Source of the DNA: an uncultured Clostridia bacterium | GTDB lineage: Bacteria > Bacillota > Clostridia > Christensenellales > UBA1242 | Assembly: GCA_934757825.1 (NCBI GenBank) | Contig: CAKVLP010000001.1 | Location: 558,001 to 622,000, forward strand | Length of the DNA: 64,000 nucleotides | Reading direction: 5' to 3' | In this document: piece by piece, positions 21,801 to 27,400 of the stretch | Position numbering within the stretch: position 1 is the stretch's first letter | Layout: every line of letters starts with the position of its first letter | Notes under the pieces: generated by a model | Database searches by the model: none | Seen by the model: only the letters and a program-made list of their open reading frames with translations | Told to the model about the DNA's origin: nothing | Made by a program: the position numbers and the translations under genes

Positions 21801-24043
21801 GCGGTGCCGAAATACCAAACATCTTCTATCTTAACAACTATGGCACTATCAACGGCGAAATCATAGGTTTAACCCTTTACAACCCACTTGTAAGGACTAA
21901 TTCTGGTAACGCTTCTATTGAAGACCTTACAATTAAGAAAACTACTATGACCAGCACGGAAAATTCAAGTGCGCTTGTATGTGCCGTAAATAAATCGGGA
22001 GGTTATATAGGAAATGTTGTTGTGGGTGACGCTCAAAATGCAGGCAATGGCTGTACAGTAACAGTCAATAATGGTGCGATAGTTGTTGCTGAAAACTATG
22101 GCTCATTAGGGCCTGTAAGAGTTCTTAACTCACAACTTATTGGTAACTCTGATGCTTATGGCTACTTGGGTGGCGTTATTGGTAAACACTATGGCGCTTT
22201 GTATTACAATAATGACAATTGGATTGCCACAAATTTAAATGGCGAATTAAAAAATGTTTCATTCTCAATTTATACATATAAACTTTCAATTTCAGGCACT
22301 GGCGCAAATATGGGATTGGCAATAGGTTCAATTGATAGCACGGCAAATCTTATTAAAGATGAGGGTAATGTTAAAATTACCAAAGAAGATGGCACCGTGG
22401 TACTTGGAAACAGAAAAGATATAATCATAACCAATAGTTCGATCAACGGAAAAGGAGTAAACGTGGGCGGTGCTATTGGATCTGCGACAGTTGATATTAC
22501 GACTAGACTTTTGCTAGACAATGTTACAGTAAACATTACCGCATTGGCTGCGAATAGAGAACTTGGCGTAGGCGGTGTAATCGGTTGGGTTTCGTCAGGT
22601 TGTAAATCAATATCATCGATCTCAGCACTTGCTGGTAGCGTAACAATTTCGTCTATCGGAGATAAAAATCAAAGAGTTTGTGTAGGCGGAGTAGTTGGCG
22701 AGTCGTATAATGCACTAAACGTAGGTGAGAAGTGGATTTGTACAAACGATGTACTTATCAGCGCTTCGGCTCAGGGCTACAACTATTATGTAGGTGGTAT
22801 TGCTGGATCAAGTGGTAAAATCACTTACGATAAAAATACAATAACCTATGCGGGTTCAATTAACGCTGTCGGCTATAAAGACACAGAAATTGACCCTTAT
22901 ACAGAACTTAAAAACAAAACCATTGACGATATTTACGGCGAATATGGCCCTAGTAACACTGGTGGTATAGCAAATATGACAAATCTTCACAGCTTTAATA
23001 ATAGACAAAGACATGTCTATGCGATATATGGGCTTGGCAACATAAGAGTAAGTTATATGACTGGTAACATAAGTAATACTAGTGATAAATTCTTGAAAAA
23101 GTTTGAGCTTAAACGCCATACAGAAACAGGAATAAAGACAACCACATATAAGGCTGAGCAAAAAAATGTCCTAGATGAGGCATATACGCTTGAATGCGAA
23201 GAAAACTTGATTGGTGTTAGTTGGTTTGGTTGGAAAGTTGACGCTAGTAAAACATATTACTCTTTTTATAGTTACAAGTTTAATGCGGAGGCTCGTAAAG
23301 ACATTTGTGAAGAGGCCAAAAAATCCTATGTGCTTGCCACGATTGGTGTAATTGAAGAAACATTTAAAAGTCTTATGAAAAATATTCGAAAGGTGCCATA
23401 CAACCAAGACAACATCTATGCGTTGTGGGCATCGTGGAATGCGGATGGAGTACCACTTTCAGATGAAGAGAAGAAAGGCAAGTATTTAAATATTGCCACA
23501 TATGAAATTAGTGATACTGCGCAAAAAAGTGGATTGACTTTTAAAGGACAAAAATATGAAAGTTTGGCTATGAGTTGTCCTACTGCCGAAGAAGCTGGCT
23601 TAGTATGTACTCGTTATGCTGAATACGGTGTATGGAAAGACAACGACAATAGAAGGTGCGATTTTAGTAAAGATAAATTCGGAATTAAACATATCGTTAC
23701 TCGGAATAATATGGAATTTGAGTTTTGTTATTCATTTAGATCGGACTTTGTTGATAACATAATGACTAAAAATCCGACTTTATTTGAAAGTTATCGTCGT
23801 ATAGTAAAAGAAGATGTTATTAAATATTTAGACTTGGTAATGAATAGTGTTTATAACAATTTTGACAAATCGGATAAAAGGCAGTTTTATACTTACAAGT
23901 GGCGCGCAAATCCAGATGAGAACACGGGTTTACATTGTAAAGAGTGGGATATTTCGTACAAACAAGTAATTTCAACCTGGAAACCTTTTACAAAGATGGA
24001 TATCAAATTCCCTACCCAAAGGTATATATTCACAACTGATTAG
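3887..24043 (+). CDS. giant GLUG-repeat lipoprotein 1 (6718 aa)
   Basis: One uninterrupted frame of 20 kb. A lipoprotein signal peptide (MKKRICVLLILMFTGLGLFA) ends at the lipobox Cys C21, so the mature protein should be lipid-anchored on the outer face of the membrane. After C21 comes GKDPYSQVKMTV, which the next gene shares in the form GDPYAKMKLTV. Order of parts (approximate residues): 22-1185 beta-rich Ig-like region; 1188-1765 GLUG block 1; 1766-3480 long beta-rich linker with a Big_2-like segment at 2648-2718 (SSDSDVASLD); 3482-3918, 4025-4788, 4852-5900 and 5922-6372 further GLUG blocks; 6373-6718 a helical Cys/Trp-containing end. GLUG motifs (e.g. NVGGVIGQIGFGEITN) are known from large surface proteins. 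The start is ATG 3887, eight nt after GAGGA (3874-3878); ATG 3872 overlaps that site. It has its own promoter and terminator. Function is unknown; I infer a cell-surface stalk or adhesin. The family of the C-terminal region is not recognised. Confidence 0.93.
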   Translation: MKKRICVLLILMFTGLGLFACGKDPYSQVKMTVSRNELYITMSEDSQTHKLVSEKECITVQVSVPKSLSDAIVLPKYGDRYGDEYVTITIEDAKNGTYSLVFEGLKTGYSEIPIKTKDGNVTETIAVTVDIGVSSIAFKTDKTLLAQEGSKLDLTGNAKNYIDFTPSDTSLTRVVYYVANTTSESLNKAMEGRLKDNVLDLTGFEIKNEYLNNNNECIVYLTATALDAKGEPISEVYTKNVFLPVKIIKPFEFPSAGFLSIGTGDSDDNESYSLKSRVQPAKDANSVHYDLSFASPDIPKGEVAASEIQGVSQIMFGGRLRIAPGNNDYKISIDKVDSEIVEVNSLTRVIENGDNAYVYFFQITPKKAGTETLVFKIDYTGGSTTSAETGEFDGLFTKYIYLTINVKNLAQQSNLEINDEAYSKDTTIMVFHEYAVGRGAKLKIYDSLATDMVFKLAVPSNAEIKDENGDPVGADIFYPNGSVFYIRSAKEVDALEYLDIVVTSRLYDTVVGESGIQYTPNEGYTYSKIIKLKLQHLSSSVNLGDFGKEEKTITIKNSSDLEPTPILRFDNLNIDAKQIISQVSLTNSNSGRVSFGTGANKNIVYFTPNFKLEKDFYVSSTNVTLTMVTGASKTATINVELDYVIDNGQPLVVYEIDESNEGYFASWINDDEAGKDSQRLTLDTLGSSFNYNNNTYTFDDEREGSSTKGRRFQYKYFNQLVLSTKAVVNFNVYRLFIYNGEIHLISVNDGVYIETNDASVVSWQRQSGQVRTGTKVTTDSEPSGRLLGVILTVRIPNGISEGKVAYFNYTVRTFVFEKITNAKLKTNSFTIYDATNLKTADYSSSLATLNLAVKSASGETGEESVKSYGDLAYGNLFQNYSMIGASDVFALYKGRVGIKKGSLMEAGVALSRVTYTDVTTNETRDYYLRIVEGGIGSWYGSVTDAVLRKNEITDPGLISELEKLPKTTVNAFRAKFTVPKGTGEDPAGILSYIYGDGALTVSYLGIVKQFNNSFEANFTVKIYNPTKSTSLKTWVDKEMGLYLETDAKIPTVSTRYEVLPTNTFNKNIFVEIANGGSKGVIKFTANGKTGYYQEVNDYLSGVEKYHETEVEGKKVVVDENGLEVSVLFEVKVENGVIYFTYTNKDESGKLRPGKFICTVVPIDQVSDGVASASKYASVFNINVADGSQAYKYQIRNSADLEKFLNNENNISGKYYQLATDIILNKEFVDKEFVLKNNLSGLFEVAYDGKPNVVYKYSIFGLRIKATKAVGNVGLFASVGTPNLVLDYLNIESASVSVETDRDVNVGILIAVTSNNLTIKNCKVSGSITVNVDKGTNTNANVNVGAMIGKASGALTVQGAPSESTINNNNINANVSIKVVLAKDVTEDASHVINAGGIVGYAEASENKDILSNIIGFTGIDVADVNVISRITAVKLSDSGTKTTTNYAKNVNIGGVIGKANYAKIDNVVVYPILAGYTNVGGVIGQIGFGEITNTQVQLLYNLNMKNIIAGYNYVGGIVGYADLIEANPILNIVYPLTIDYCYVRSYTSRAMNDFTDGYFDVVNDINENYYGGVVLLNDQSGENRYMGGLIGAVYYTNNGDTGVNSYNVQISNSYFNSDLASNVNNKANEKVGGFVGFKEEAASGEQERLKLNFTDCYFDGDTLLAGNLKLIYGSLADDNYTEDPNVQGATLENDASTYVYSHIGNNSLAKSGDYTIWRETESSRQLTGIKENYVGHVSLSNVYAKINGTLFGTTSGSQGAIRYSGLTTKLVETNILVFKYVPTNGTPQLRLSVNKRELQSSHSGDVYTYFELPSSQDQDKFPSLYNLSTSALHDMLGYGFISEDITKDGDTITARQSIIKNIIASDIQDTYNCSTRDQFLTILNVFNADGEYESLEKAVADIRNKCKGVKSEADNYKQNSTSVKYSETIYPTIIGFTPSNAVTERYPVFEIKINGTPYYLSANNTERLFSKYEVKSPEGSTDTWISLVGNSTFLSEKGYYFSMPKHETKVYNNPIMSAYEIDTTFNGDKIDKVLRIKIGQYPDEKYDFYLYSGTKAYQLLDCIQQATHEQDEIVKDGKTYKYLFEISSDTLAPYVYYQEDGVKTVYTHFCNVNSQDAVTFYLYESQGAFVAESAKSNNASGAVTITIKGVKYTLTNGVLVDEDGVEFQPTSDSRFYVNDQLEVNSDNKILSNEKILEMINSINQKNYKTIQEMFNDLGFNNFDGEIYAPSDVKYYFSHIEGEGTDAKEVWYTDLTGDAELDADTINAITDYVSQSNSFKINSTDRIYYVYDPKSEPSNPIYYYYVGGRFENGGLVGGNWYKSLKGTAVTDEAITDRLAKVTVSANTQTTGWSYTILPMSYLFEVSAKFKDDKWYYGGTNEEVNDTYLLEKLEENKSTDGDGNVTSKYDLKLYKHYTDDGHEWTYDSAYENVAKDSYITSLIKDDEVLDNKPAFSFSYNTATYNVTIDNNGAIKIVSTTGAYFVNALGGLGYTEPTFSIVDGKLIVGATKDGKQVELTFNLQGTDDSFKWVISDKVNNGLPVLAKLVITQTGANKFDSEYELWFDTLATLSLTVHDFVSNGNGYYYEDVEDIQYQGHIMYNADTVVLMYNAPLANDENTNLNTYLLSYGVTDNGYFVASINGKVLEISGVKIDKDSASQIVITSSDSDVASLDTVEQNVSDKTIKVTVHSEGETILTFYNLKDDGINIKLNIKVVKGFTNFEIKQDGEPSNGGTDKDVDIKLQVGKSKDYNIGFVNTLNGNTYPANTSGYQVRVLSVDGNTSIVNVSSSMLLGNVLINGEMIGKTYDFDYTATLNLLALDKYEDGTENAGRITLQVIPFVIVSVGNQTEKLLIDELSKNVVVTLQTPALSVDFTEIESRLMAQDTKEISVVITSNNGDKAQSLTLNITGVNEIVINPAQSINFTQNLVVDDGTTASLLSLKFKSYSFVAGEKTAGKTVVNRHTFTLVVGLDMARYLTEYKKGVNPLYYDKEFTFVATDGTENSLTSEFKLTIAPNPVNSLESFFYPVKEDGAEASDKEIYSQSNVWAIVPGKTGMMKIEIAPEYNNVLAVELELDSRYLNYVEICQYKPNYIYNNDYIEYTKLDTANTVIGNRLVLWNTLVDYEQLQDPNNQNNTEREDIYKTQGEYYVRFAFRENMPQNSRFNVNINLYDRNRDVLLSEEKQIFVEKLPEISVTVDEQKSTTIGKGEYLKVNFDASNINSDIDWKLYTLQDGNESFSNALYTLNGNTYTQVGTSKIDTSKDYYIKTSELSYGTYTIEAKASNTINNTVYSAQSKATFKVVKVAITSIREVDEVEGVVTINNGTTKTLKASVTLNAYARDVLEDDTKADYDVISQEYERIIDQISNMTSKETYPRSSNWGIASDSSWVQLGITQSSDKENGVAYPGFIFLVDEEFRCKIRARVISNIQFKLSVQYYYDENGEMYVVEPQTSPIYYDTNTNTEYYLDILEHEFTLTIKDNSNEDHPNPINSQDELAAMQEGVNYILQRDIELISWRPIDFKANYLDGNGFTITIKSFDLSDEKGKAEAYVGLFRTIAEGSTVKNLNINISELLRSKTQVNAMIEEQLVPNIDLRATEVVYFGCLSATNEGIVENVRVLNYILQSDLILYVATTRGYYQANDDYSTNTSYIGGLVGQNTGVIADCMLGVREGKTVTVSTYLNSKLSQKNQSVEGFSIWGGNNLAGVSATNSGTISNTYTSRLSLKNTARVSQNSYTAGFVGQNTGKVYSCAVTTINSDLTNFRADSTKIESSVPTAGFVYKNTGKIEDCYSNIKIVNITISTAGFVYENEGEIVNAYTTTKNSSADNTRSHGLFVYVKPMKGTLKNCYYAIVNNELGLGQDIDMEILKVWDPAIGLNITAEEAITKSLFDGFTFASNEASLDGVWLFRAGNFPRLLNCESIELYSSRELTSAPTVLFRISETDRKAYSYDENFEQLDTVGLTIDNNTFYYSGIEIRKVGDNWTFKEDGVEIQLTADMDSDGNIYYKYQSENATQNGKDTMFNYTYTKYNPGSKNNPILVATAEEFARYIVSYSYEETINGTKYYLFGGSDDEAASKARYIKIVQDLDFSDKTISSQYTNENGTKISISDITFNGVLLGNSMSLSSIYLTRGDKVSENENWGIFAQVGLPSESKTIERTKANAFVFNLKLNYREVSSENSRKVGILAGTIQNATITKVDIAGPKDYKESDIVKGKYLVGGLAGYIGEGANISEITTTDVRVSSAYITAISNGSELEAFNLTDKSVVEEGENGETGYDTFGYFDDSENTHRSQAILETNGKIANLSKTGSDFNSSYAGAIAGAIVGHSENDFSTSYKNFKSKNDEQPEPTYKLVRNAKTTLQNVTVSGGLSVTAMVAGGMFGYAGGIEKVSKTDNGILVMKDMFLELTDDDTVSQGIFGRAYSGGIVGYGYRTALVEARVEHSEEVQDAIDTRINTISSTGVSRNDLFVSQLGNVNDRNIAIGGIAGITRDAIIVDTLSKVNVVNEYSYIAGGFVGQANGSLYMAYDYTIGNVDAGVMIGGLIGYKTYVNNQPNDLYMFNCIALNVWDAKVKNYITQNGVLFTKEVDKLDNAGNKIPKKQIDGSPVTDEDGNIVYEKVTVNFSGSMPEIGNQRPVGYEFSDTATIDALKYLGSVIGRASYLGQKESRTNNYVGISQNEKATAIDMFKSLSCGTRENTFAGASFTEYHPTFYNNNIFHVVSSTYGKVIHTGDIAKDNYTSRISDDKLNLSAPVGVKGNAIDLSTDVAFTRLLGNQYYISQITGDYLNSYPEKDASGQYISANYNYKNEFSLNWGFVMDISEIEHGGNVFNISATGISTSYVWYVESLKYLPKHGYNINSNVQIIENATELKEALTFGYSDKIYKINLESFVKKENGEIQLDASGKVLFDMPTIDINRADINLSNCVFIVDPFTHNGNGTKYDRFTITFKKSNGVNKDGIYNSLSGCTFVNIDFVIDATNNDTVGTNSTGGYFGLFANELLGSTFTNCTFEINTGNKTLDENVQVFGLLAGRVNRAVFNGTTITISKTVELTSLNESGKTNVTHIGGVFGFMRDSTLDAFTANLTAFDFGTSTTRIYNNSICYYAGGFAGRVEGGTISNLTINLNKVNHSVRLEKVTTDKGGGINFGGVFGGISQTTMNGIKVSNITLAVDTVMTLVQHNNMRIGVFAGHLASSTVTGLEVSGSFNYTTKKFTKNEKLYAIAKNEHIGIVAGYASSNVMTDIKTYSIDNSGNKLTSRITYTTISDNITQKDEVQSAINIGGVMGSNEFNTLNSVISTTNIIMNVPAYNNFCTTLRVGGIAGYALGSSTTLNNAVVMGNIQFGKDVYKNQYYIKTGASIGGVYGQSGRAIMSDVAVYSDISYLDPGNIKTIDLNGTTLYYRPSNMTKGGALVSVFVDLACSKTLVSHLDDLANDLQNQYVSVTFGKATYYGVLDRINNSHSWYTDAKYEISLKSRLENSISKYTNIINTNFYIGGVIGSGSNATRSSEFTNIIAMSNITATGRNGEELVQGKTYNRVSGFMYGLKSGPSFENVNFVAELDPASASSASTDSVLGGLALPYVGVTGLGKHGDNENYFVYGSLKYMPIPKGFSGSEDELIALMTVMDNTQTTVGGKLNPNFVTEISKDASIDSKKFYVFNTETIKFGAGISIGNGAVVTSTNLTGENKSGEVVCADIAHGVTPIKQNYGTISNILFMYQGANNDAISLTGNTTVLLQTNYGYLYNVAVATKIVKDTDGLTNRDLKITKTNATQLKFSLIGANYGGIYKSGTSIVFNSESSIKSLDMSFFVFDNYGTIKECYTTSKYNGKFGDKNDQQDSIKFGFMVFNNDGTIENCEIAGRFGNTLPTSSNIKHQGSVGTKNCWVCKDGNPANFETKGDIVNWNKNKDYTYNEGFPYILGGIKIKSDPYGGKYISINSVQEFTNYLTYLNAFADTSLNADPTAEVGATGVKSKQKLTFNIQSGAEIPNIFYLNNYGTINGEIIGLTLYNPLVRTNSGNASIEDLTIKKTTMTSTENSSALVCAVNKSGGYIGNVVVGDAQNAGNGCTVTVNNGAIVVAENYGSLGPVRVLNSQLIGNSDAYGYLGGVIGKHYGALYYNNDNWIATNLNGELKNVSFSIYTYKLSISGTGANMGLAIGSIDSTANLIKDEGNVKITKEDGTVVLGNRKDIIITNSSINGKGVNVGGAIGSATVDITTRLLLDNVTVNITALAANRELGVGGVIGWVSSGCKSISSISALAGSVTISSIGDKNQRVCVGGVVGESYNALNVGEKWICTNDVLISASAQGYNYYVGGIAGSSGKITYDKNTITYAGSINAVGYKDTEIDPYTELKNKTIDDIYGEYGPSNTGGIANMTNLHSFNNRQRHVYAIYGLGNIRVSYMTGNISNTSDKFLKKFELKRHTETGIKTTTYKAEQKNVLDEAYTLECEENLIGVSWFGWKVDASKTYYSFYSYKFNAEARKDICEEAKKSYVLATIGVIEETFKSLMKNIRKVPYNQDNIYALWASWNADGVPLSDEEKKGKYLNIATYEISDTAQKSGLTFKGQKYESLAMSCPTAEEAGLVCTRYAEYGVWKDNDNRRCDFSKDKFGIKHIVTRNNMEFEFCYSFRSDFVDNIMTKNPTLFESYRRIVKEDVIKYLDLVMNSVYNNFDKSDKRQFYTYKWRANPDENTGLHCKEWDISYKQVISTWKPFTKMDIKFPTQRYIFTTD
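7450..9180 (+). repeat. GLUG block 1 of giant protein 1
   Basis: Protein-level repeats beginning with an entry segment (IRNSADLEKFL ... YYQLATDIIL) and continuing with about nine glycine-rich units such as NVGGVIGQIGFGEITN, YVGGIVGYADLIE and YMGGLIGAVYYTN, spaced by about 25-80 residues. The DNA is not a tandem repeat. Confidence 0.8.
11830..12040 (+). other. Big_2-like Ig domain in giant protein 1
   Basis: Residues about 2648-2718 contain the pattern of bacterial Ig-like group 2 domains: an early hydrophobic strand, SSDSDVASLD, then a Gly-containing turn and TILTFYN. Giant protein 2 has a matching segment at 30750-30960. Confidence 0.6.
14330..15640 (+). repeat. GLUG block 2 of giant protein 1
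   Basis: Starts with HPNPINSQDELAAMQEGVNY and LDGNGFTITI, then YIGGLVGQNTGVIADC, GFVGQNTGKVYSC, GFVYKNTGKIEDC and GFVYENEGEIVN. These are the most canonical GLUG units in the gene. The entry segment is clearly similar to that at 33175 in the second giant gene. Confidence 0.8.
15960..18250 (+). repeat. GLUG block 3 of giant protein 1
   Basis: Entry NNPILVATAEEFARYI and YIKIVQDLDFS, then units such as VGILAGTIQNATITK, LVGGLAGYIGEGANIS, GGMFGYAGG, SGGIVGYGYRT, IGGIAGITRDAI and AGGFVGQANGSL. Confidence 0.75.
18440..21590 (+). repeat. GLUG block 4 of giant protein 1
   Basis: Entry NVQIIENATELKEAL, then more than ten units: HIGGVFGFMRDST, YAGGFAGRVEGGTISN, NFGGVFGGISQTTMNG, HIGIVAGYASSN, RVGGIAGYALGSS, YIGGVIGSGSNA and, towards the end, FVFDNYGTIKECYTT and MVFNNDGTIENCE. 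Confidence 0.75.
21650..23000 (+). repeat. GLUG block 5 of giant protein 1
   Basis: Entry YISINSVQEFTNYLTYLN, then YLGGVIGKHYGAL, NVGGAIGSATVD, GVGGVIGWVSSGC, CVGGVVGESYNA and YVGGIAGSSGKIT. Codons become more AT-ending from about 21.9 kb. Confidence 0.75.
23003..24043 (+). other. C-terminal region of giant protein 1, unlike the rest of the protein
   Basis: The last ~346 residues lose the GLUG pattern and become charged and helix-prone, with several Trp and Cys (SWFGWKVDAS, YALWASWNADG, YAEYGVWKDNDNRRC). Giant protein 2 has no counterpart to this sequence. I do not recognise a family. Confidence 0.55.
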
Positions 24044-24086
24044 TATAGGAGTTTGGTCTTATAACTGAAAATACAACTTTACAAAA

Positions 24087-24117
24087 AACAGCACGGAGAA
24101 ATCCGTGTTGTTTTTTT
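24087..24117 (+). terminator. intrinsic terminator of giant gene 1
   Basis: Eleven-bp stem AACAGCACGGA (24087-24097) / TCCGTGTTGTT (24102-24112) with one G-U pair, GAAA tetraloop, then a T-run. Confidence 0.9.
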
Positions 24118-24237
24118 GTAGTATTAAGACGGTAAAAGGGTGGGCTATTGGGAGTTTGAGATGGGAGAAAAGAGATATGCTTGAAGTTTTATGGGATTGG
24201 GCTTTTTGTGGGAGAAAGAAAGTATTTTTTGTGTAGT

Positions 24238-24274
24238 TTGCACAAAAATGTGGGATTTTGAAAAGTTTGTGCAA
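24238..24274. repeat. 9-bp inverted repeat upstream of the second giant-gene promoter
   Basis: TTGCACAAA (24238-24246) and TTTGTGCAA (24266-24274), perfect, 19-nt spacing, about 90 bp upstream of the -35. No T-run follows, so it is not a standard terminator; it could be an operator half-site pair. Confidence 0.4.
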
Positions 24275-24362
24275 TTTGACCATATGTGTGTTTGGCGGGG
24301 TGTAGAGGGTGTGAGTGCCTAGTATTTATTTACATATAATAATTATATTTATATAAATTTGT

Positions 24363-24392
24363 TTGACAAAAAATGGGTATAATTTATATAAT
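24363..24392 (+). promoter_or_regulatory. sigma-A promoter of the second giant gene
   Basis: TTGACA (24363-24368), 18-bp spacer, TATAAT (24387-24392). Another TATAAT at 24378 is too close to the -35 to use it. Confidence 0.8.
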
Positions 24393-24447
24393 AAATTATA
24401 ACAATTTTGACCGAAAAAATCGGCGAAAACAATGAAGGAAAAATGGT

Positions 24448-27400
24448 ATGAAAAACATAAGAAAGCTATTGGTTTTAATAATCTTAATTATGGCGAGCGT
24501 CGTGTCGCTAAGTGCGTGTGGCGACCCATATGCGAAGATGAAACTTACAGTTGACGACGGGGGATTTGAAAACGCATTAGAAAGGCGTTTTGAGTATGCT
24601 GGCGCCGGCAACGACCAAAACAAGTTTGAAATATCCGTAACAGTAACTGGTGCAGGCAAAGGCGTTGGCACCGGAGTTGTTTTCACGATTGAAGATAAGG
24701 GGCTTATTGAAGAAGTAGGCGATAGTGTAGAAGATGGGGCTATCACGACCCAAACTTTCAGACTTAAAGACACAGGCGAGACCTACATAACAGTAGCCAC
24801 CAAAGAGGGCGGGCTAAGAGAGCGCATCAAAATCACCAGTTTTTCAAACGCGACTGGGCTTGCGTTTATAGAGACCACAAACAAGCAAATTCCTATGCTT
24901 AAAGGTCAGACGACCGATGTGAGTAGGGTTATGCCGGGGTTTAGCAAAGCGCTACTAACATTTACGCCAAGTTACGCCACTGAGCGCGATGTGGAACTTA
25001 GTGCCAACGACAGTAACATCGTAATTGACGGCAACAGCGTGACAGTTCCTTCCGATTTCCAAGCCAAAGAGTTTAGACTTACAGCGACATTGAAAAACGA
25101 CAACACCAAGACCGTGACCGCAACAGTGGCTGTGCTTGATCCAATTGATATGGACAAGATTTCCCTAAAATATGTTTCCGCATACGAGCAGAGAAACTAT
25201 AATTCAGAAGTCCCTAACTCTGTCGCACCAACTCAATACGACCTAGAAAAGAGTAGTGAGTATGGAGTTGATTACATTTTGCCTTTGGCAGACCAACAAG
25301 CGGGCGATGTTATTAGAGACGCTAGAAACATTTTCATTGCATCAGTAAAAAATTCTGGCATTACAATTGCCAATTACACATTTAAATTGACCGAAAACAA
25401 AGGCACACACACCAAGATTTTGGCTGACGGCAACTACTATTCCATCAGCAACGGCGACGGTGTAGGAAATTCGGACAAGTATTATTTCAACATCAACTAC
25501 AAGGATTATGAAAACATATTCACTGGCGTGACGATTTGCGTTAAAGTAAACGTTGACACATTCCCAACTGATGTTGTGATTAACACAAATGCTAATGTGG
25601 CAGAAGTTAAGCAAAAAGAAAACAAAATTTTTGTGTTTAACAATTACAGCGGAATGCCAGGTACTGTTGTGTATCCAAAACTTCGCAACAAAGGCGGATT
25701 TATTTCTGGACAAACATTGTATGTAGGAATTTGGGACTTGGAAGCAAAAGCCGACGCTCCTAATGGAGGCTTTACAATCCTTGACTCCAAGGGAAACACT
25801 GTTATTCCAAAACTTACAAAAGTTAAGAGTGGCGAGGCGCTATACATTCGATTTGACAGCGCAGTGTTGACCAACACTGACAACTACGAGGGCAGATATG
25901 TATTGTATGCCTATTCGTCAATGGATATTTCGATTTCTTCGCTTGCGACCAAAGCGGGCACCGAGGGCACAACTGTTTCGGAATACAACAACCTTGTTTT
26001 GATTAAAGACTTTACGCTTGAAACTGGCGACAAAGATACAACATTGACAGATGTGACTATTGAGTTGAACAGTGGCGACGAGGCCATAAAGTTAAACATT
26101 AACACCGCAAACAACAAAATTCCTTACGAGTTGTTTGACGTAAAAGTGGGCGCCATTGCAAAAGTGGATTTGCGCACGGGCAATGCGGACGAGAAAGACA
26201 ACGGCTATTATGTTAAAGCAAAAGACGGAGCAAATTCGATTGGTCAAACATACTACACAGTTGTTGCGCCAAACGGCTTTACCATTACTAAAAACTTGTT
26301 TATAACCAAAGCGTACAACGAGTACACAAACTTCGCTCTTAAAGTGGGCAGTTTGACAATTGCGTCTGATGCAAAGTCTAGTATTACCATTGATATTCAA
26401 AAGACACTTACTGTTTCGCTACTTATCGACGGCGTAGAATTTACCGCTCTTCCTCCAAGATATTCGATGTCTTTGACGAAAGAAGGTGGCAATGCTTGTA
26501 CATATGAGGGGTGGCAGAGAATCAATTCACTTAGCACTCCTACACAAGGAAATGTGCCAGATAAGTTTAGATTTACCCTTAACTACTCTGGCACCGACGG
26601 GCCTAAGTCGGTAGGCACTTTCGAACTTAACATTACTGTTGTGAAACCTATTAAGCGTATCACAGCAAGCAATAGTTATGTTGAGATTTTGTCAAATTCT
26701 ATTACTCCTTTGAAAACCCAAGCGGTTGATAGCAAAATCACCAACACAGATACTGGGGAGGGTGGATACCTAGATATTTCAAGCAAATCGAAAAAGACGC
26801 TTTACTACACGCTAAATCCTCTTGACGCTTCCATTGGCATAATGACCTTTGATGACGGAACTAATAGCGTGGTTTTACCTGACCTAAGTCTTGCCGAGTT
26901 TAGTTTTGTGTACGATGGCGATGTTACAATGCTACTTACTCAAACATATTCGGAAAGCACAGGCGGAAGTTATGTTGAGTACTATGGCGATAAATATTAC
27001 TTTAAAATCGAGACCGAAAATGGCGCGCAAAAAATTGTGTGGTACAAATTATCCGATAATTCTCCTGTTACCGGTACAACAATAGGCTATGAATTGTGTA
27101 ACACACCAATTACTTTTGAGTACACTTACTCCAACAACAATGGTGCTAAGAAAATATCGTTTAAGTGGCTTGCGGGCATCTCTAACAACAAAATCACATT
27201 ACAACTTACCGATGTTAAAGATACCGCAAACGGCGAGGTTAGGTTTGGCATCAGACTTGACTATCGTCAGAAATACACTGTTGACCCAGTGCAAACTTAC
27301 GATGTTAATTATGATGAAGTAACTGGCAACTATTATCTAACATTTAATGGCGTTAGAGTAAACTATGTAGGCTCGTACAGAATAGAGCAGAGTATGTTTG

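Larger units (their letters stand above)
24044..24447 (+). other. 404-bp gap between the giant genes
   Basis: Contains, in order, the terminator of the first giant gene, about 120 bp of purine/G-rich sequence with no convincing gene, an inverted repeat at 24238-24274, an AT-rich stretch, and the promoter of the second giant gene. Their separate signals indicate that the two giant genes are transcribed independently. Confidence 0.7.
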
